A DNA stretch of 64,000 nt from Paenibacillus caui (GCF_019904135.1 NZ_JAIOGQ010000011.1:1-64000); one strand, 5' to 3'. Positions 50,254-60,058 are shown, counted from the stretch's first letter. The notes: a model not told the origin generated them from the sequence alone. A program made the numbers and translations.

Positions 50254-50640
50254 ATGGAGCAAAAAATGCTGATCGGTGAGCTGGCTCGCAGAGCCGGTGT
50301 CACGCCTCGGACTGTTCGCCACTATCAACAGCTGGGATTACTCGGAAACGTCGAGCAACAAGGCAATGGATTTCATTATTATACGGAGGACTCTTTAAAG
50401 CGTCTGTACAAAATCGATATGCTCAAAAAACTGGGCCTTAGTTTGGAAGAAATTCAGTCCGTTATCGATTTGTATTTTAAAGAGCCGACGATGATTAAAG
50501 GGAAGCAAAAAGTGCTGGAAATTCTGGCGAAGCATTTGGAGGAAACCGATAAAAAAATGGAGGCGCTGGCTCAATTCAGAGAAGAGATTGTGGCGAGCAT
50601 GGCCCGGATTCAGCTTATGATCGATGAAATTTCGTCATGA
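50254..50640 (+). CDS. MerR-family regulator
   Basis: 128 aa from ATG 50254; a TTG at 50242 is in frame but has no better site. N-terminal MerR HTH: I-G-E-L-A-R-R-A-G-V-T-P-R-T-V-R-H-Y-Q-Q-L-G-L-L, then a wing, then a coiled-coil dimerisation helix at 75-120. No metal-binding cysteines are present, so an organic inducer is likely. The same palindrome lies before this gene and before the MFS gene downstream, so it probably controls both. Confidence 0.9.
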   Translation: MEQKMLIGELARRAGVTPRTVRHYQQLGLLGNVEQQGNGFHYYTEDSLKRLYKIDMLKKLGLSLEEIQSVIDLYFKEPTMIKGKQKVLEILAKHLEETDKKMEALAQFREEIVASMARIQLMIDEISS

Positions 50641-50668
50641 GCGAATTCGCTCCATTTTTTTCACCATA

Positions 50669-50683
50669 CCATTACGTTAACGT
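50669..50683. promoter_or_regulatory. Palindromic operator before the MFS gene
   Basis: CCATTACGTTAACGT repeats the MerR upstream site in the opposite orientation, 36 bp before the MFS start. It is followed by a partial third half-site (CAACGTCAT). Confidence 0.65.
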
Positions 50684-50719
50684 CAACGTCATATTAGTGT
50701 AAGAAGGAGGTCTTTTCTG

Positions 50720-51919
50720 ATGAAAAAACTTGGTCTGACCTATACGGCGGCGGTCCTGACCATCACGGGGATTGCCGTGGTTTCACTGCTCTACGTGTTG
50801 ATTCCGCTGACTCCGTATCTGGGCGCCGCATTTAGTGTGAGCCAGGTTCAGACGGCTTGGGCAAGCAGCGCATTCAGCCTGGCTTTTGCCGTCGGGAATC
50901 TATTCTTCGGCACATTGTCCGACAGGGTTCCCAAAAAGTATTTGATATTATCCGGACTCGTCCTTCTTACGGTATGCAGCATATTAATCGAGTTCGCATC
51001 CTCGTTTGCGATGTTCCTTACCCTTCGAGCCGTGCAAGGTTTTCTCGCCGCTTCGTTTCCGCCTGTGGCTCTGGCTTACGTAAGCGACGTAATCCCTGCA
51101 TCCCATAGACCGTCCGTCATCTCTTACATAAGCAGCGGTTTTCTGCTTGCGGGCGCGATCGGTCAGATCTTTTCTGCACAAGTTGCTGCAAAATGGGGGT
51201 GGGCCGCGGTATTCGGGGGCTTGAGCGCTGTATACGCCCTGCTTATTATCGTCTCGATCTGGCTGCCAAAAGGAAAAGCGGATTCGGTCCGGACCGAGAC
51301 TCGCCCGGCCGTTTTGGATCATTTTCGCATCCTGGTTAAAATTCCGGCGCTGTTAGTGGCTTACGCGGCAGCGATAAGCATCTTGATGAGCTTTGTCGCG
51401 ATGTACACGGGCTTGAACGAATACGCGGTGAAGCATTTAAACCTGGAAGCCGGGCAACTGTTATGGATCAGGCTGATCAGCATGCTGGGAATCGTGTGCG
51501 CATTGTTCTGCGGGACATGGATTCGGCGGTTCGGGGCGGCTTACGTCCTGACAGCGGGCTTTCTCGTTGCAGCGGCCGGTCTGGCTTGTGAAGCGGTGCT
51601 GTCGAGTGCTCCGATACCGCTGCTTGTTGCTTCGACGGTTGTCTTCGTAGCGGGAATCGCTTTGGCCGTGCCTTCGATCGTTTCCCGGATTGGAATACTC
51701 GGCGCCAGAGCCCGGGGGATGGCCATCGCGCTTTACGGATTTTTTATATTTGTCGGAGCCAGCTTAGGCCCCATTATGGCTACAACACTTATGCCTTTTG
51801 GATTCGCGGCTTTATGCTGGACACTCGCGGCGATTATGGTCGCAGCGGCAACCGTCACGATATGGAGCGCGAAACGCATGCCGAACGACGATGGAATAAG
51901 GGCGGCTCAATTAAATTAA
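50720..51919 (+). CDS. MFS transporter (DHA1-type)
   Basis: 399 aa, ATG preceded by AAGGAGG. About 12 hydrophobic helices, with motif A as G-T-L-S-D-R-V-P-K-K after helix 2. It lies 80 bp downstream of the MerR gene with a shared operator and 20 bp upstream of an SDR gene, so it is probably an inducible efflux pump co-transcribed with that enzyme. Confidence 0.87.
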   Translation: MKKLGLTYTAAVLTITGIAVVSLLYVLIPLTPYLGAAFSVSQVQTAWASSAFSLAFAVGNLFFGTLSDRVPKKYLILSGLVLLTVCSILIEFASSFAMFLTLRAVQGFLAASFPPVALAYVSDVIPASHRPSVISYISSGFLLAGAIGQIFSAQVAAKWGWAAVFGGLSAVYALLIIVSIWLPKGKADSVRTETRPAVLDHFRILVKIPALLVAYAAAISILMSFVAMYTGLNEYAVKHLNLEAGQLLWIRLISMLGIVCALFCGTWIRRFGAAYVLTAGFLVAAAGLACEAVLSSAPIPLLVASTVVFVAGIALAVPSIVSRIGILGARARGMAIALYGFFIFVGASLGPIMATTLMPFGFAALCWTLAAIMVAAATVTIWSAKRMPNDDGIRAAQLN

Positions 51920-51938
51920 TTGAAGGGAGACCAATCTC

Positions 51939-52673
51939 ATGAGTACAAGGAGTTTAGTGCAAGGGCAGCGCATAATCGTGATTGGCGGGGGCTCCGGGAT
52001 CGGACTGGCGGCGGCCAGGCGAGCTGCGGAGCTTGGAGCGGAGGTAACGATTGCCGGGCGATCGGCAGAACGGCTGGAACAAGCGGCTGAAAGCCTGAAG
52101 GGGATCGTGCGGAAAGCGGTCCTGGATTTGCGGTCGGAGGACGATGTCCGTACTTTTTTTGCCGAAGCAGGGGAATTCGATCATCTTGTCATAACGGCGG
52201 GGGAGATGAAGCATGGTCTCGGCAAGGTTGCGGAAATCGAAACCTCCAACGCCAGAGAACAATTCGAGAGCCGTTTTTGGGGCCCGTATCTGGCCGTACG
52301 CTATGGGGCGGCACTGATTCGGGAAGGAGGCTCCATTACGCTTACCACGGGATTTTTCGGCGATAAGGCGGTACCGGGGGCGGCTGTGCCTTCCGCTGTG
52401 CATGGCGCGCTTGAAAATTTGGGCCGGGTTTTAGCCGTTGAACTGGCACCGGTGCGGGTGAACGTCGTCTCTCCGGGGTACACCGACACGCCTATGCACG
52501 ATTGGATGTCAAAGGAACAGAAGCAAGCCTGGTTTGAACAAACGGCCCCTACGCTGCCGGTTCGAAGCATTGCCTCAGCGGATGATATTGCGGGCGCGGT
52601 ATTGTTTCTGATGGAGAACGCCAATACAACAGGAATAACGCTGACCGTTGACGGCGGGGCCAGACTTGTCTAA
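51939..52673 (+). CDS. SDR-family protein with atypical active site
   Basis: 244 aa, ATG preceded by GGGAGA. The Rossmann motif is G-G-G-S-G-I-G near residue 17, and N-V-V-S-P-G-Y and the C-terminal D-G-G are typical SDR. At the catalytic Y-x-x-x-K position the sequence reads V-P-S-A-V-H-G-A-L, so both Tyr and Lys are replaced. Related SDRs lacking this pair exist and may use another mechanism or only bind NAD(P). It probably forms an operon with the MFS gene. Confidence 0.85.
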   Translation: MSTRSLVQGQRIIVIGGGSGIGLAAARRAAELGAEVTIAGRSAERLEQAAESLKGIVRKAVLDLRSEDDVRTFFAEAGEFDHLVITAGEMKHGLGKVAEIETSNAREQFESRFWGPYLAVRYGAALIREGGSITLTTGFFGDKAVPGAAVPSAVHGALENLGRVLAVELAPVRVNVVSPGYTDTPMHDWMSKEQKQAWFEQTAPTLPVRSIASADDIAGAVLFLMENANTTGITLTVDGGARLV

Positions 52674-52776
52674 AAGCTGATCCCTGTTCTGGAAGTGATG
52701 TGCGAGTGGGGAAAGAGTTACAATGATACGCTGTGTCAAAGCCACGAATAAGCTTTTTTTGTATATCCGTCAAAAT

Positions 52777-52828
52777 AAGGGGCTGTCTCAAAGGTAGTTT
52801 TTGGCTACTGGAGGACAGCTCCTTTTCT
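52777..52828 (+). terminator. Hairpin after the SDR gene (terminator or MITE-like end)
   Basis: AAGGGGCTGTC pairs with GACAGCTCCTT (one G-T pair), with an inner GTAG/CTAC stem, followed by TTTTCTCTT. It can end the MFS-SDR transcript. GGGGCTGTCTCAAA also resembles the terminal sequence of some IS elements, so a small remnant is possible. The rest of 52674-52995 shows no gene. Confidence 0.6.
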
Positions 52829-52995
52829 CTTGGCAGGCAGCCCTCGGGCCGGAACTACTTTTTGCAGCCGATTATGTATGCGGCTCATCTATGTGCCGCC
52901 AATTTCGCTAAAACCGTTTGCGCCGGTTCCCAGTCTAATAATAAGATAGTCAGCAACAAGAGGCCTGATTAAGACGGCAGGCAGGGAGGGGTTAT

Positions 52996-53535
52996 ATGGA
53001 TAACGACCAGCTGGCCGCCGCGGCCAAAGGAGGCGACGAATCCGCATTTTACGAGCTGATGCAAAGGCATAAGGTGCAGATGTACAAAATTGCATTCGCC
53101 TGTCTGGGAAATGAGGCAGACGCTCTTGAAGCGATGCAGGAGGTCACTTACCGGGCTTATTTGCGGATTGGCAAGCTTAGGGAACCCAAATATTTTGGCA
53201 CCTGGATCGTTCGGATTCTCCTTCATTATTGCGCGGACGAGCGGAAGAGGAGAAGCAGGCGGTATGCTGCGGGAGAGTTGCTTGGCGGGAAAGAGTCTGC
53301 ATACGAGCATAACGATGAATCGGCTTATCTGGACAAGGTGCTGCTCGAAGCGGAGGTCAGCAAGCTTGTAGATCCTTATCAGCAGGTCATTCGGCTGAAA
53401 TATTATCAGGATTTGACGATTACGGAAATTGCCCGCAGGATGGATCACCCTGAGGGTACTATCAAGACTTGGCTGCATAAAGCGCTGCGGGGATTGCGGC
53501 TTCGACTGGTTAAGGACGGTGAACGGCATGACTGA
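52996..53535 (+). CDS. ECF-type RNA polymerase sigma factor
   Basis: 179 aa, ATG preceded by GGGAGGGG. Region 2 (residues 15-75: F-Y-E-L-M-Q-R-H onward, with T-W-I-V-R-I-L-L-H-Y) and region 4 (residues 118-170: L-x-I-T-E-I-A-R-R-M-D-H-P-E-G-T-I-K-T-W-L-H-K-A-L) are clear, and there is no region 3, as in ECF sigmas (SigV/SigW-like group). It overlaps the DUF4179 gene by 8 bp, the usual arrangement with a cognate anti-sigma. Confidence 0.92.
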   Translation: MDNDQLAAAAKGGDESAFYELMQRHKVQMYKIAFACLGNEADALEAMQEVTYRAYLRIGKLREPKYFGTWIVRILLHYCADERKRRSRRYAAGELLGGKESAYEHNDESAYLDKVLLEAEVSKLVDPYQQVIRLKYYQDLTITEIARRMDHPEGTIKTWLHKALRGLRLRLVKDGERHD

Positions 53536-54814
53536 ACAAATAAGGATACCTGAAGAGATGGATCGCGCTATCTTGCTGGGAATCGAGAAGGGGCGCAGGT
53601 ACAGAAAGAAGCGAATCCGCTCGCGGATTGCCATAGGAACGGGCTGCTTGTTCATTCTGGCCGCTTTGTTGTCCGTGCGCTTCTCTCCGGCCGTGGCGGC
53701 ATATGTCGGGAGCATCCCGGGTCTGAAGGCGCTGGTCGAGATGCTTCATTACGACAAGGGGCTGCAGCTTGCCCTCAAAAATGATTTCATCGAACCGTTG
53801 GGCATGTCTCAGGAGAAAGACGGAATTGAACTGGTTATGGACGGCATGCTGGCGGACGAATCCCGGGTCATCCTGTTCTATACGCTTAACAACAAGGCTG
53901 CCCTGAAAGGCAATGTGGATATCAATGGTGTCAAACTAGAAGATGGAGCAGGCAACTGGCTTGACGGATACTCCGTCAGCTATGGCAGCACTGATGTTCG
54001 GGAAGACTGGAAGACCAAGCAGGGACAGATTGACTTCTCCTTTCAGGATGGCACTGCCGTTCCTGACCGGTTAAGGCTGAACCTGCGGCTGTTGGGCATG
54101 GGTGAAGCGAAAGAGGCAAGGGCGGATCCGGGATGGAAGTTCGAGATACCGGTAGACAAAAGCAAATTAAGCAGCATGAAGGAAACCTATGCGATCAACC
54201 AATCGGCCACGGTGGAAGGGCAGCGGATCACTTTCGGAACGATGACGGTTTATCCGACCCGGATCGGTGTCGAGGTTAATTTCGATCCGCACAATACAAA
54301 GAAAATATTGAGCTTTGACGATATCGCAATCGTGGATGAGCACGGGGAAAAGTTTGGGACGATCATGAATGGCGTAACGGCTTCGCACAAAAGCGAGGAC
54401 TCGATCATTTTGTATTTCCAAAGCAATTATTTTCTGAAACCCAAGGAATTGTACATTGAGGGAGGCAGCATGCGCGCGCTGGACAAAAACAAACTCGAGG
54501 TCAAGATCGACCTGAAGAAGAAGCGGCTGCTAACCAAACCGGATGACCGTTTAAGCTTGGAGGGGATGACGGATACGGTTCTGCATTTCCGGCTCCACAA
54601 GGATGACTCGCTTGATGAAGGGAGAAGGTACAGTGTCTTCTCAAGCCTGTTCACGGATGCTTCCGGCAAGGAGTTTCATTCCTCGCAGATGGGATTTTCA
54701 AATGAGGATATCCAGTATGATATTCCCAGAGATGTTTACTTAAGTCCCTTGACGCTCAAGATCGATGATTATCCGGCCCGTATCCAGGGCAACATTCATA
54801 TCAAAGTAAAATGA
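53528..54814 (+). CDS. DUF4179-type membrane anti-sigma factor
   Basis: 428 aa from ATG 53528; the longer frame from 53429 lies inside the sigma gene. The cytoplasmic N-terminus (1-35, basic K-K-R-I-R-S-R) would bind the sigma factor. One membrane helix spans residues 37-57. The rest is extracytoplasmic and contains the DUF4179 domain (about 60-165), followed by a beta-rich region that may sense envelope stress. Confidence 0.85.
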   Translation: MTEQIRIPEEMDRAILLGIEKGRRYRKKRIRSRIAIGTGCLFILAALLSVRFSPAVAAYVGSIPGLKALVEMLHYDKGLQLALKNDFIEPLGMSQEKDGIELVMDGMLADESRVILFYTLNNKAALKGNVDINGVKLEDGAGNWLDGYSVSYGSTDVREDWKTKQGQIDFSFQDGTAVPDRLRLNLRLLGMGEAKEARADPGWKFEIPVDKSKLSSMKETYAINQSATVEGQRITFGTMTVYPTRIGVEVNFDPHNTKKILSFDDIAIVDEHGEKFGTIMNGVTASHKSEDSIILYFQSNYFLKPKELYIEGGSMRALDKNKLEVKIDLKKKRLLTKPDDRLSLEGMTDTVLHFRLHKDDSLDEGRRYSVFSSLFTDASGKEFHSSQMGFSNEDIQYDIPRDVYLSPLTLKIDDYPARIQGNIHIKVK

Positions 54815-54828
54815 ATAGGATTGGACCA

Positions 54829-54872
54829 AAAACCTCCAAAACCACTATCCCGGTGGTGTTGGAGGTTTTGTT
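54829..54872. terminator. Bidirectional terminator between convergent genes
   Basis: AAAACCTCCAAAACCAC and GTGGTGTTGGAGGTTTT form a 17-bp stem with one mismatch and a seven-base loop. It lies between the anti-sigma gene and the convergent DHA2 pump. Confidence 0.88.
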
Positions 54873-54895
54873 CGTGCTTCAAATCGCGATTACGT

Positions 54896-56380
54896 TTAAT
54901 AGTCCACTTTCACGGCCGCCCCTGCTTTATTGGGCTGTTCCTGCGGTTGTACTTTCGGCTTGCGAAGAATAAGAGTTAAGACAAAGCCGGCAATGGCCAG
55001 GCATGTCGCCAGAAAAAACGTATCCCCGAACCCGGCAGTTAGAGCCTGACCTGGGGTATGCCCTTGGGCGATTTCTGTCATGTGGCTATTGATTCGGGAA
55101 GTCAAATAGCCTGTCAAGCCGGCCACGGCAAAAGAAACGACGACCTGCTGGGCAGCTGTGGTCAAAGGTGTCACCCTGTTTACCAATTTAGGCGGGGCGG
55201 CATTCAGTACATGAGTATTAAGCGGCATCATGGTCAGCCCCATGCCGCATCCCATTAAACCTAGAGACAGCAAGATCATTCCCAAACTGGTATCGACCGT
55301 AATCCGCGAGAAAAGATATAAGGCAACGGAGATAATGCCGAGTCCCGTAAAAGCAAGAGGGCGGGCCCCCAGTTTGTCGAACAATCGTCCTCCGACCGGC
55401 ATGAAGACAGCCGAGGCCAATGCTTGCGGAAGCAGGATCAAGCCTGTTTCCAGAGCGGTATATCCTTTTACTTGCTGCAGATACAGAGGCGTTAAAATCA
55501 TCGAACCGAACAATGCAACCTGAGCAATCCAGAGTAAGAAGATGCCGCGCGTAAAGTCGGAAGAACGAAAAACGCGCAACTCGAGCAATGGCTGTTTTTG
55601 CAACAGTTCAACGATAATGAAAATAATCAAGGCTCCTCCGCCAATACTTAGTCCTGTAATCGTGGAACTTGAAGTCCAACTGGTTCCCCCTTCGCTAACA
55701 CCATAAGTCAGCATGGCAAAGGCAATTGGAGCAATAATCATCCCTATAATATCAAGATGCGGCGTTTGATGGCGTTCAGGTTTAGGCAGGAACCTCATTC
55801 CAATCAATATGGCAATAACTCCGATCGGCAAATTAATCAGGAAAATCCAATGCCAGCTGACATAATCGACCAGCCAGCCGGATAGTACAGGTCCAAGCGC
55901 CGGCGCCAAAAGCATTGGCACGCCAAGTACACCCATGATGGAACCTCTCTTGTCCGCAGGGGCAAGCTTGAAGACCATGGCCATCCCGATCGGGGAAACC
56001 ATTCCTCCCCCAAGACCTTGCAAGACACGAAAAATGATTAATTGCTCCGGCGTTTGTGCAAGTGCGCACAGGGCGGAGCCTATCGTAAACAAAGTAATTG
56101 TTATTAGAAATATTCGTTTTGCTCCGAATTTATCCGTCATCCAACCGGCCAGCGGAATTACGGCAGATAATGCCAAGGTGTACCCCGTAATAGTCCATTG
56201 AATGGTTTTAAGGTCCGTCTTGAAGTAATCAACCAATTTGGGTATAGCAACATTGACTACGGTACTGTCCAAAATAACCATAATCATGCCGACAATGATG
56301 GCCAGTAACGGCCCAATGATTGTCTTAATCGAGAATTCGTCCGGCTGGACGGAGTTTTGCTGTACAGTTGGAACAGACAT
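54896..56380 (-). CDS. MFS drug efflux pump, DHA2 (EmrB/QacA) family, 14 helices
   Basis: 494 aa from ATG 56380; a GTG at 56392 is an alternative and neither has a strong ribosome site. About 14 hydrophobic helices. Helix 1 carries the DHA2 signature L-D-S-T-V-V-N-V-A-I-P, and motif A reads G-W-M-T-D-K-F-G-A-K-R. It is divergent from a TetR gene and the two share a 346-bp gap with a palindromic site, so it is probably a TetR-repressed multidrug pump. Confidence 0.9.
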   Translation of the reverse strand: MSVPTVQQNSVQPDEFSIKTIIGPLLAIIVGMIMVILDSTVVNVAIPKLVDYFKTDLKTIQWTITGYTLALSAVIPLAGWMTDKFGAKRIFLITITLFTIGSALCALAQTPEQLIIFRVLQGLGGGMVSPIGMAMVFKLAPADKRGSIMGVLGVPMLLAPALGPVLSGWLVDYVSWHWIFLINLPIGVIAILIGMRFLPKPERHQTPHLDIIGMIIAPIAFAMLTYGVSEGGTSWTSSSTITGLSIGGGALIIFIIVELLQKQPLLELRVFRSSDFTRGIFLLWIAQVALFGSMILTPLYLQQVKGYTALETGLILLPQALASAVFMPVGGRLFDKLGARPLAFTGLGIISVALYLFSRITVDTSLGMILLSLGLMGCGMGLTMMPLNTHVLNAAPPKLVNRVTPLTTAAQQVVVSFAVAGLTGYLTSRINSHMTEIAQGHTPGQALTAGFGDTFFLATCLAIAGFVLTLILRKPKVQPQEQPNKAGAAVKVDY

Positions 56381-56665
56381 GGTTTTTCTCACACCGCTTT
56401 CTCTTTATAAGATACCTTAAATTAGAAAAATCAGGGATTTACGTTGTACGAAAAAGAATTCACCTCCCCGTTAATTCGGCATCAAGCCTTCATTCGCAAT
56501 AATTAATCATTGATTTAAACGTTGTTTAATACATACGTTATCGCTCCCGGAATTAATTGTCAACATAAATGTTGAAGCCATAAATTTGGCAATTTTTCGA
56601 TACCATAGAAGCAAGCGTTTATCTTGACATCGCATAAATATGAGTATTATGTTGGATTAAACACA

Positions 56666-56684
56666 GTTAAATTCATAATTTAAC
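56666..56684. promoter_or_regulatory. Perfect 8-3-8 palindrome before the TetR gene
   Basis: GTTAAATTCATAATTTAAC lies 43 bp upstream of the TetR start in the gap shared with the DHA2 pump. This is the likely TetR operator. The rest of 56381-56665 is A+T-rich without other features I can support. Confidence 0.7.
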
Positions 56685-56726
56685 ATAACCAAATTTCTCT
56701 GAATGACCAGCTAGGAGAGTTGCAAT

Positions 56727-57329
56727 ATGTTCAATAGCTCCGATAAAGACCTGACAACAAAAGAAAATATTTTGAATGCAACTATGGAACTTATTAAAAC
56801 GGAAGGCCTTAATAATATAACTTTGCGCAAAATTGCTTCGTGTGCGAATTCAAATCTTGCGCTGATTAATTATTATTTTGGTTCAAAAGATAAATTGATT
56901 AATGAAGCTCTAAAAGTGCTTCTCAGTGCATTTCAAGAACACTTTCGAATATTGGATGATACGTCCATCCCGCCAAAGGAAAGACTGAAAAACTTCATGA
57001 AGAAATACGCGGGTTCCATACTCGATGTGCCTGACCTGCTGCAGGAGCTGCTTGGAAAAGGAAACGTATACTTTGAATCGCAATATGAATACATGAAGTA
57101 TATGAAAACGTTGGGAATTAACAAAATTGAAGCGATTCTCACGGAAATTACAGGAGAGAAAGATCCGGAAGTTCTTATGATCATGATGATGCACCTCAAT
57201 TCCGCTGTCTTTTTCCCGATCCTGATGACCCGCCGCATTAAAGATATTTCGGACGTTCCAGAGCGTATTCCTGTGGATAAACAAATCGATATTTTATTTG
57301 AGCATTATTTTTCGCAGTATCCAGATTGA
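56727..57329 (+). CDS. TetR-family regulator
   Basis: 200 aa, ATG after AGGAGAG. HTH: T-K-E-N-I-L-N-A-T-M-E-L-I-K-T-E-G-L, then N-L-A-L-I-N-Y-Y-F-G-S-K as recognition helix. The C-terminal domain is unassigned. It is more A+T-rich than the neighbouring pump gene. It is divergent from the DHA2 pump and has a palindrome between, so it is probably the local repressor of that pump. Confidence 0.88.
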   Translation: MFNSSDKDLTTKENILNATMELIKTEGLNNITLRKIASCANSNLALINYYFGSKDKLINEALKVLLSAFQEHFRILDDTSIPPKERLKNFMKKYAGSILDVPDLLQELLGKGNVYFESQYEYMKYMKTLGINKIEAILTEITGEKDPEVLMIMMMHLNSAVFFPILMTRRIKDISDVPERIPVDKQIDILFEHYFSQYPD

Positions 57330-57422
57330 AATTTCTTTCTTAGAAGTACACAAGTCAACGCTCCTTTCGGTGCGTTTATTTGTGTTGTTTATTTCGGATT
57401 GATTTTAATAGAAAATAAAATT

Positions 57423-57448
57423 ATTATATAAGCATACGATTATATAAT
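57423..57448. promoter_or_regulatory. ars operator (imperfect dyad)
   Basis: ATTATATAA and TTATATAAT arms with an 8-bp spacer, 25 bp before arsR. The size is typical of ArsR-family sites. Confidence 0.65.
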
Positions 57449-57472
57449 TAAGCTGTTAAAGGAGGGGCATGT

Positions 57473-57799
57473 ATGGAGCGGCTTCATGATGCGGCTGAAA
57501 AGTTGAAGCTTTTAGGAGACAAGACACGCTTGACGATGTTATCCCTCATGAAGGAACGGGAATGGTGTGTCTGCGAATTTGTCGACATTCTGGATATCTC
57601 CCAGCCAGGCGTCAGCCAACATTTGAGGAAGCTGAAAGCTCAAGGTATCGTCAAAGAGAACAAACAGGGTCAATGGGTATATTACTCCTTAAATGTGGAA
57701 GATAAACCCTATATCAAGGCGGTGCTAGAGCACATGCCCGACTCCAAGGCGATCTTGTCGGCACTGAACAAGGAGGGGATTAAGTCTATATGTAAATAA
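57473..57799 (+). CDS. arsR: Arsenical-resistance operon repressor
   Basis: 108 aa, ATG preceded by AGGAGGGG. Winged helix with L-G-D-K-T-R-L-T-M-L, recognition helix Q-P-G-V-S-Q-H-L-R-K-L. The metal-sensing cysteines are in W-C-V-C-E-F (C32, C34), as in the ELCVCDL motif of arsenite-responsive ArsR. It is the first gene of an ars operon and has a dyad upstream. Confidence 0.93.
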   Translation: MERLHDAAEKLKLLGDKTRLTMLSLMKEREWCVCEFVDILDISQPGVSQHLRKLKAQGIVKENKQGQWVYYSLNVEDKPYIKAVLEHMPDSKAILSALNKEGIKSICK

Positions 57800-57848
57800 A
57801 GTTTTTCAAGGGAAAGACAATCAGTAATGAAACAGGGGGCTTTAAGAA

Positions 57849-59144
57849 GTGGTGTCTATCATTCTGGCATGCGTTATTTTTCTGGCAACACTTGTCCTTG
57901 TTATATGGCAGCCCAGAAATTTATCTATAGGCTGGTCTGCTTGCGGCGGGGCTATATTAGCTTTATTGGTTGGCGTTGTGAGTTTTCAGGATGTCTGGGA
58001 CGTTACCCAGATCGTGTGGAATGCGACGCTTGCGTTTGTAGCGATCATTCTGATCTCGCTCATTCTCGATAAAATCGGTTTCTTTGAATGGGCTGCCCTG
58101 CATATGGCCAGGGCTTCACGCGGCAACGGGATCCGTATGTTCATGTATGTCTCGTTGTTAGGCGCGATTGTCGCAGCTTTCTTCGCCAATGACGGGGCGG
58201 CGCTTATTTTGACGCCGATTGTGCTTGCCATGGTCCGGGCGCTTGGATTCGATGAAAAAAAGGTGTTTCCGTTTATCATCGCAAGCGGCTTTATTGCGGA
58301 TACCACATCGCTGCCGCTGGTCGTGAGCAATCTGGTGAACATTGTATCCGCAGACTTCTTCGGTGTTACCTTTATGCAATATGCGGGACGGATGCTTGTG
58401 CCGAATCTGTTTTCTCTGGCCGCGAGTATTCTGGTGCTGTATCTCTTTTTCCGAAGAAGCATTCCAAGACAATTTGACTCGTCTCATCTCAAGCGACCGG
58501 TCGATGCCATTAAGGACATGAAGATGTTCAGGTTATCCTGGTTGGTATTAGCCATACTGCTGATAGGGTACTTTATAAGCGAATTTTTTGACATTCCCGT
58601 CTCGGTTGTAGCCGGGGTGATAGCTATCTTTTTCTTGTTCATGGCCAGCCGGAGTCCTGCCGTACCTACTGTTGAAGTGGTCAAAGGCGCACCGTGGGCG
58701 ATCGTATTTTTCTCCATCGGCATGTATGTCGTGGTGTACGGATTGCGCAATGCCGGACTTACGGATCTTCTGTCTGTTGTCATTCAAGCCGCAGCGGATA
58801 AAGGCCTGTTTGCTGCCACGATGGGCATGGGCTTTATTTCGGCCATTCTCTCATCCGTCATGAACAATATGCCTACGGTGATGATCGATGCGCTGGCGAT
58901 TAAGGCAACTGCAGCAACCGGTACGATCAAGGAAGCTCTGGTTTACGCCAATGTGATAGGCTCCGACCTCGGTCCGAAGATCACGCCGATCGGATCGCTG
59001 GCTACCTTGTTGTGGCTGCATGTCCTTTCATCCAAAGGTGTAAAAATTTCTTGGGGAACGTATTTTAAAACCGGCATTATATTAACGATTCCAACGCTGT
59101 TTATTACGCTTTTAGGCTTGTATATTTGGTTATCTGTTTTGTAA
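57849..59144 (+). CDS. arsB: Arsenite efflux permease ArsB
   Basis: 431 aa from a GTG at 57849. About 12 hydrophobic helices with the ArsB/NhaD-type [13 protein letters not shown] motif near 112 and its second-half counterpart ([11 protein letters not shown] near 336). It exports arsenite from the cell. It lies between arsR and arsC. No arsA or arsD is present, so it works as a secondary transporter. Confidence 0.92.
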   Translation: MVSIILACVIFLATLVLVIWQPRNLSIGWSACGGAILALLVGVVSFQDVWDVTQIVWNATLAFVAIILISLILDKIGFFEWAALHMARASRGNGIRMFMYVSLLGAIVAAFFANDGAALILTPIVLAMVRALGFDEKKVFPFIIASGFIADTTSLPLVVSNLVNIVSADFFGVTFMQYAGRMLVPNLFSLAASILVLYLFFRRSIPRQFDSSHLKRPVDAIKDMKMFRLSWLVLAILLIGYFISEFFDIPVSVVAGVIAIFFLFMASRSPAVPTVEVVKGAPWAIVFFSIGMYVVVYGLRNAGLTDLLSVVIQAAADKGLFAATMGMGFISAILSSVMNNMPTVMIDALAIKATAATGTIKEALVYANVIGSDLGPKITPIGSLATLLWLHVLSSKGVKISWGTYFKTGIILTIPTLFITLLGLYIWLSVL

Positions 59145-59170
59145 TTTTAATATAAAGGAGAAAGAAGATT

Positions 59171-59590
59171 ATGGGGAAAAAGACAATCTACTTTTTGTGC
59201 ACCGGGAACTCTTGCCGCAGTCAGATGGCTGAAGGCTGGGCCAAGAAATATTTGGGGAACGACTGGCATATACACAGCGCCGGCATTGAAGCCCATGGGC
59301 TCAATCCTAACGCGGTTAAAGCCATGAAGGAAGTGGATATTGATATTTCCAATCAGACGTCGGATATTATTGATGCAGACTTGCTGAACAATGCCGATTT
59401 GGTCGTTACGCTGTGCGGAGATGCGGCGGATAAATGCCCGATTACTCCTCCAAAAGTAAAACGCGAGCACTGGGGCTTCGACGATCCTGCCAAAGCACAG
59501 GGTACGTCGGAAGAGAAATGGGCTGTATTTCAGCGCGTACGTGATGAAATTGGAGAGCGAATCAAGAAATTTGCGGAGACGGGCGAATAA
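59171..59590 (+). CDS. arsC: Arsenate reductase, thioredoxin-coupled type
   Basis: 139 aa, ATG preceded by AAAGGAGAAAG. Low-molecular-weight phosphatase fold with the C-T-G-N-S-C-R-S loop (C10, C15, R16) and the [11 protein letters not shown] pair (near 82 and 89) that relays the disulfide to thioredoxin. It reduces arsenate to arsenite for ArsB. Confidence 0.94.
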   Translation: MGKKTIYFLCTGNSCRSQMAEGWAKKYLGNDWHIHSAGIEAHGLNPNAVKAMKEVDIDISNQTSDIIDADLLNNADLVVTLCGDAADKCPITPPKVKREHWGFDDPAKAQGTSEEKWAVFQRVRDEIGERIKKFAETGE

Positions 59591-59718
59591 GAAAGCTGCT
59601 ATAAAAACATCGCGCTGCCAGTTGCAAGCAAAACGCTGGTTGTGGAGCTTGAATTGCCTCATCAAGAAATAAATCAATTATTTTTGATATCCTGCCATAA
59701 CTTGCTGCGGGTAATTTC

Positions 59719-59756
59719 AAAGTCTCTCCCGGCTTCGGGAGGGACTTTCTTTTTTT
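59719..59756 (+). terminator. Terminator of the ars operon
   Basis: AAAGTCTCTCCC / GGGAGGGACTTT with a six-base loop is followed by CTTTTTTTT. Confidence 0.88.
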
Positions 59757-59919
59757 CCTAAAACCCTTCTGTAAACCCTCTTTAACACTCTCCATAGACG
59801 ACTGGTTGATGCTTTCTTCATTTCCGTTTCCTGCATCACAAATCTGCGCTACCTGCTAATTGGTAAAAAAACTAGAAGCACAAATTAAAGTAAAACGCTC
59901 CCATAAATTATTTTTGGAT

Positions 59920-59960
59920 TGAAAGCGTTTGAATGGCATTGAATATTACACTACGTGTAA
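59920..59960 (+). promoter_or_regulatory. Possible control sites before the phosphatase/ABC operon
   Basis: TGAAAGCGTTTGAA (59920-59933) is a near match to the CcpA cre consensus, with one position off. TTACAC-TAC-GTGTAA (59946-59960) is a perfect 6-3-6 palindrome. TTGACA occurs at 59974. Together they suggest carbon or substrate control of the operon at 60059. The rest of the 59591-60058 gap holds only the ars terminator and an A-rich leader. Confidence 0.4.
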
Positions 59961-60058
59961 CTTAAGCCGTTGACAACCACTTAAACGGGCATTAATATGT
60001 TCATAAATCAACAACAAAAAACAAAAAACAACAAAAACAGTCGCCTGGAGGTGTAAAA

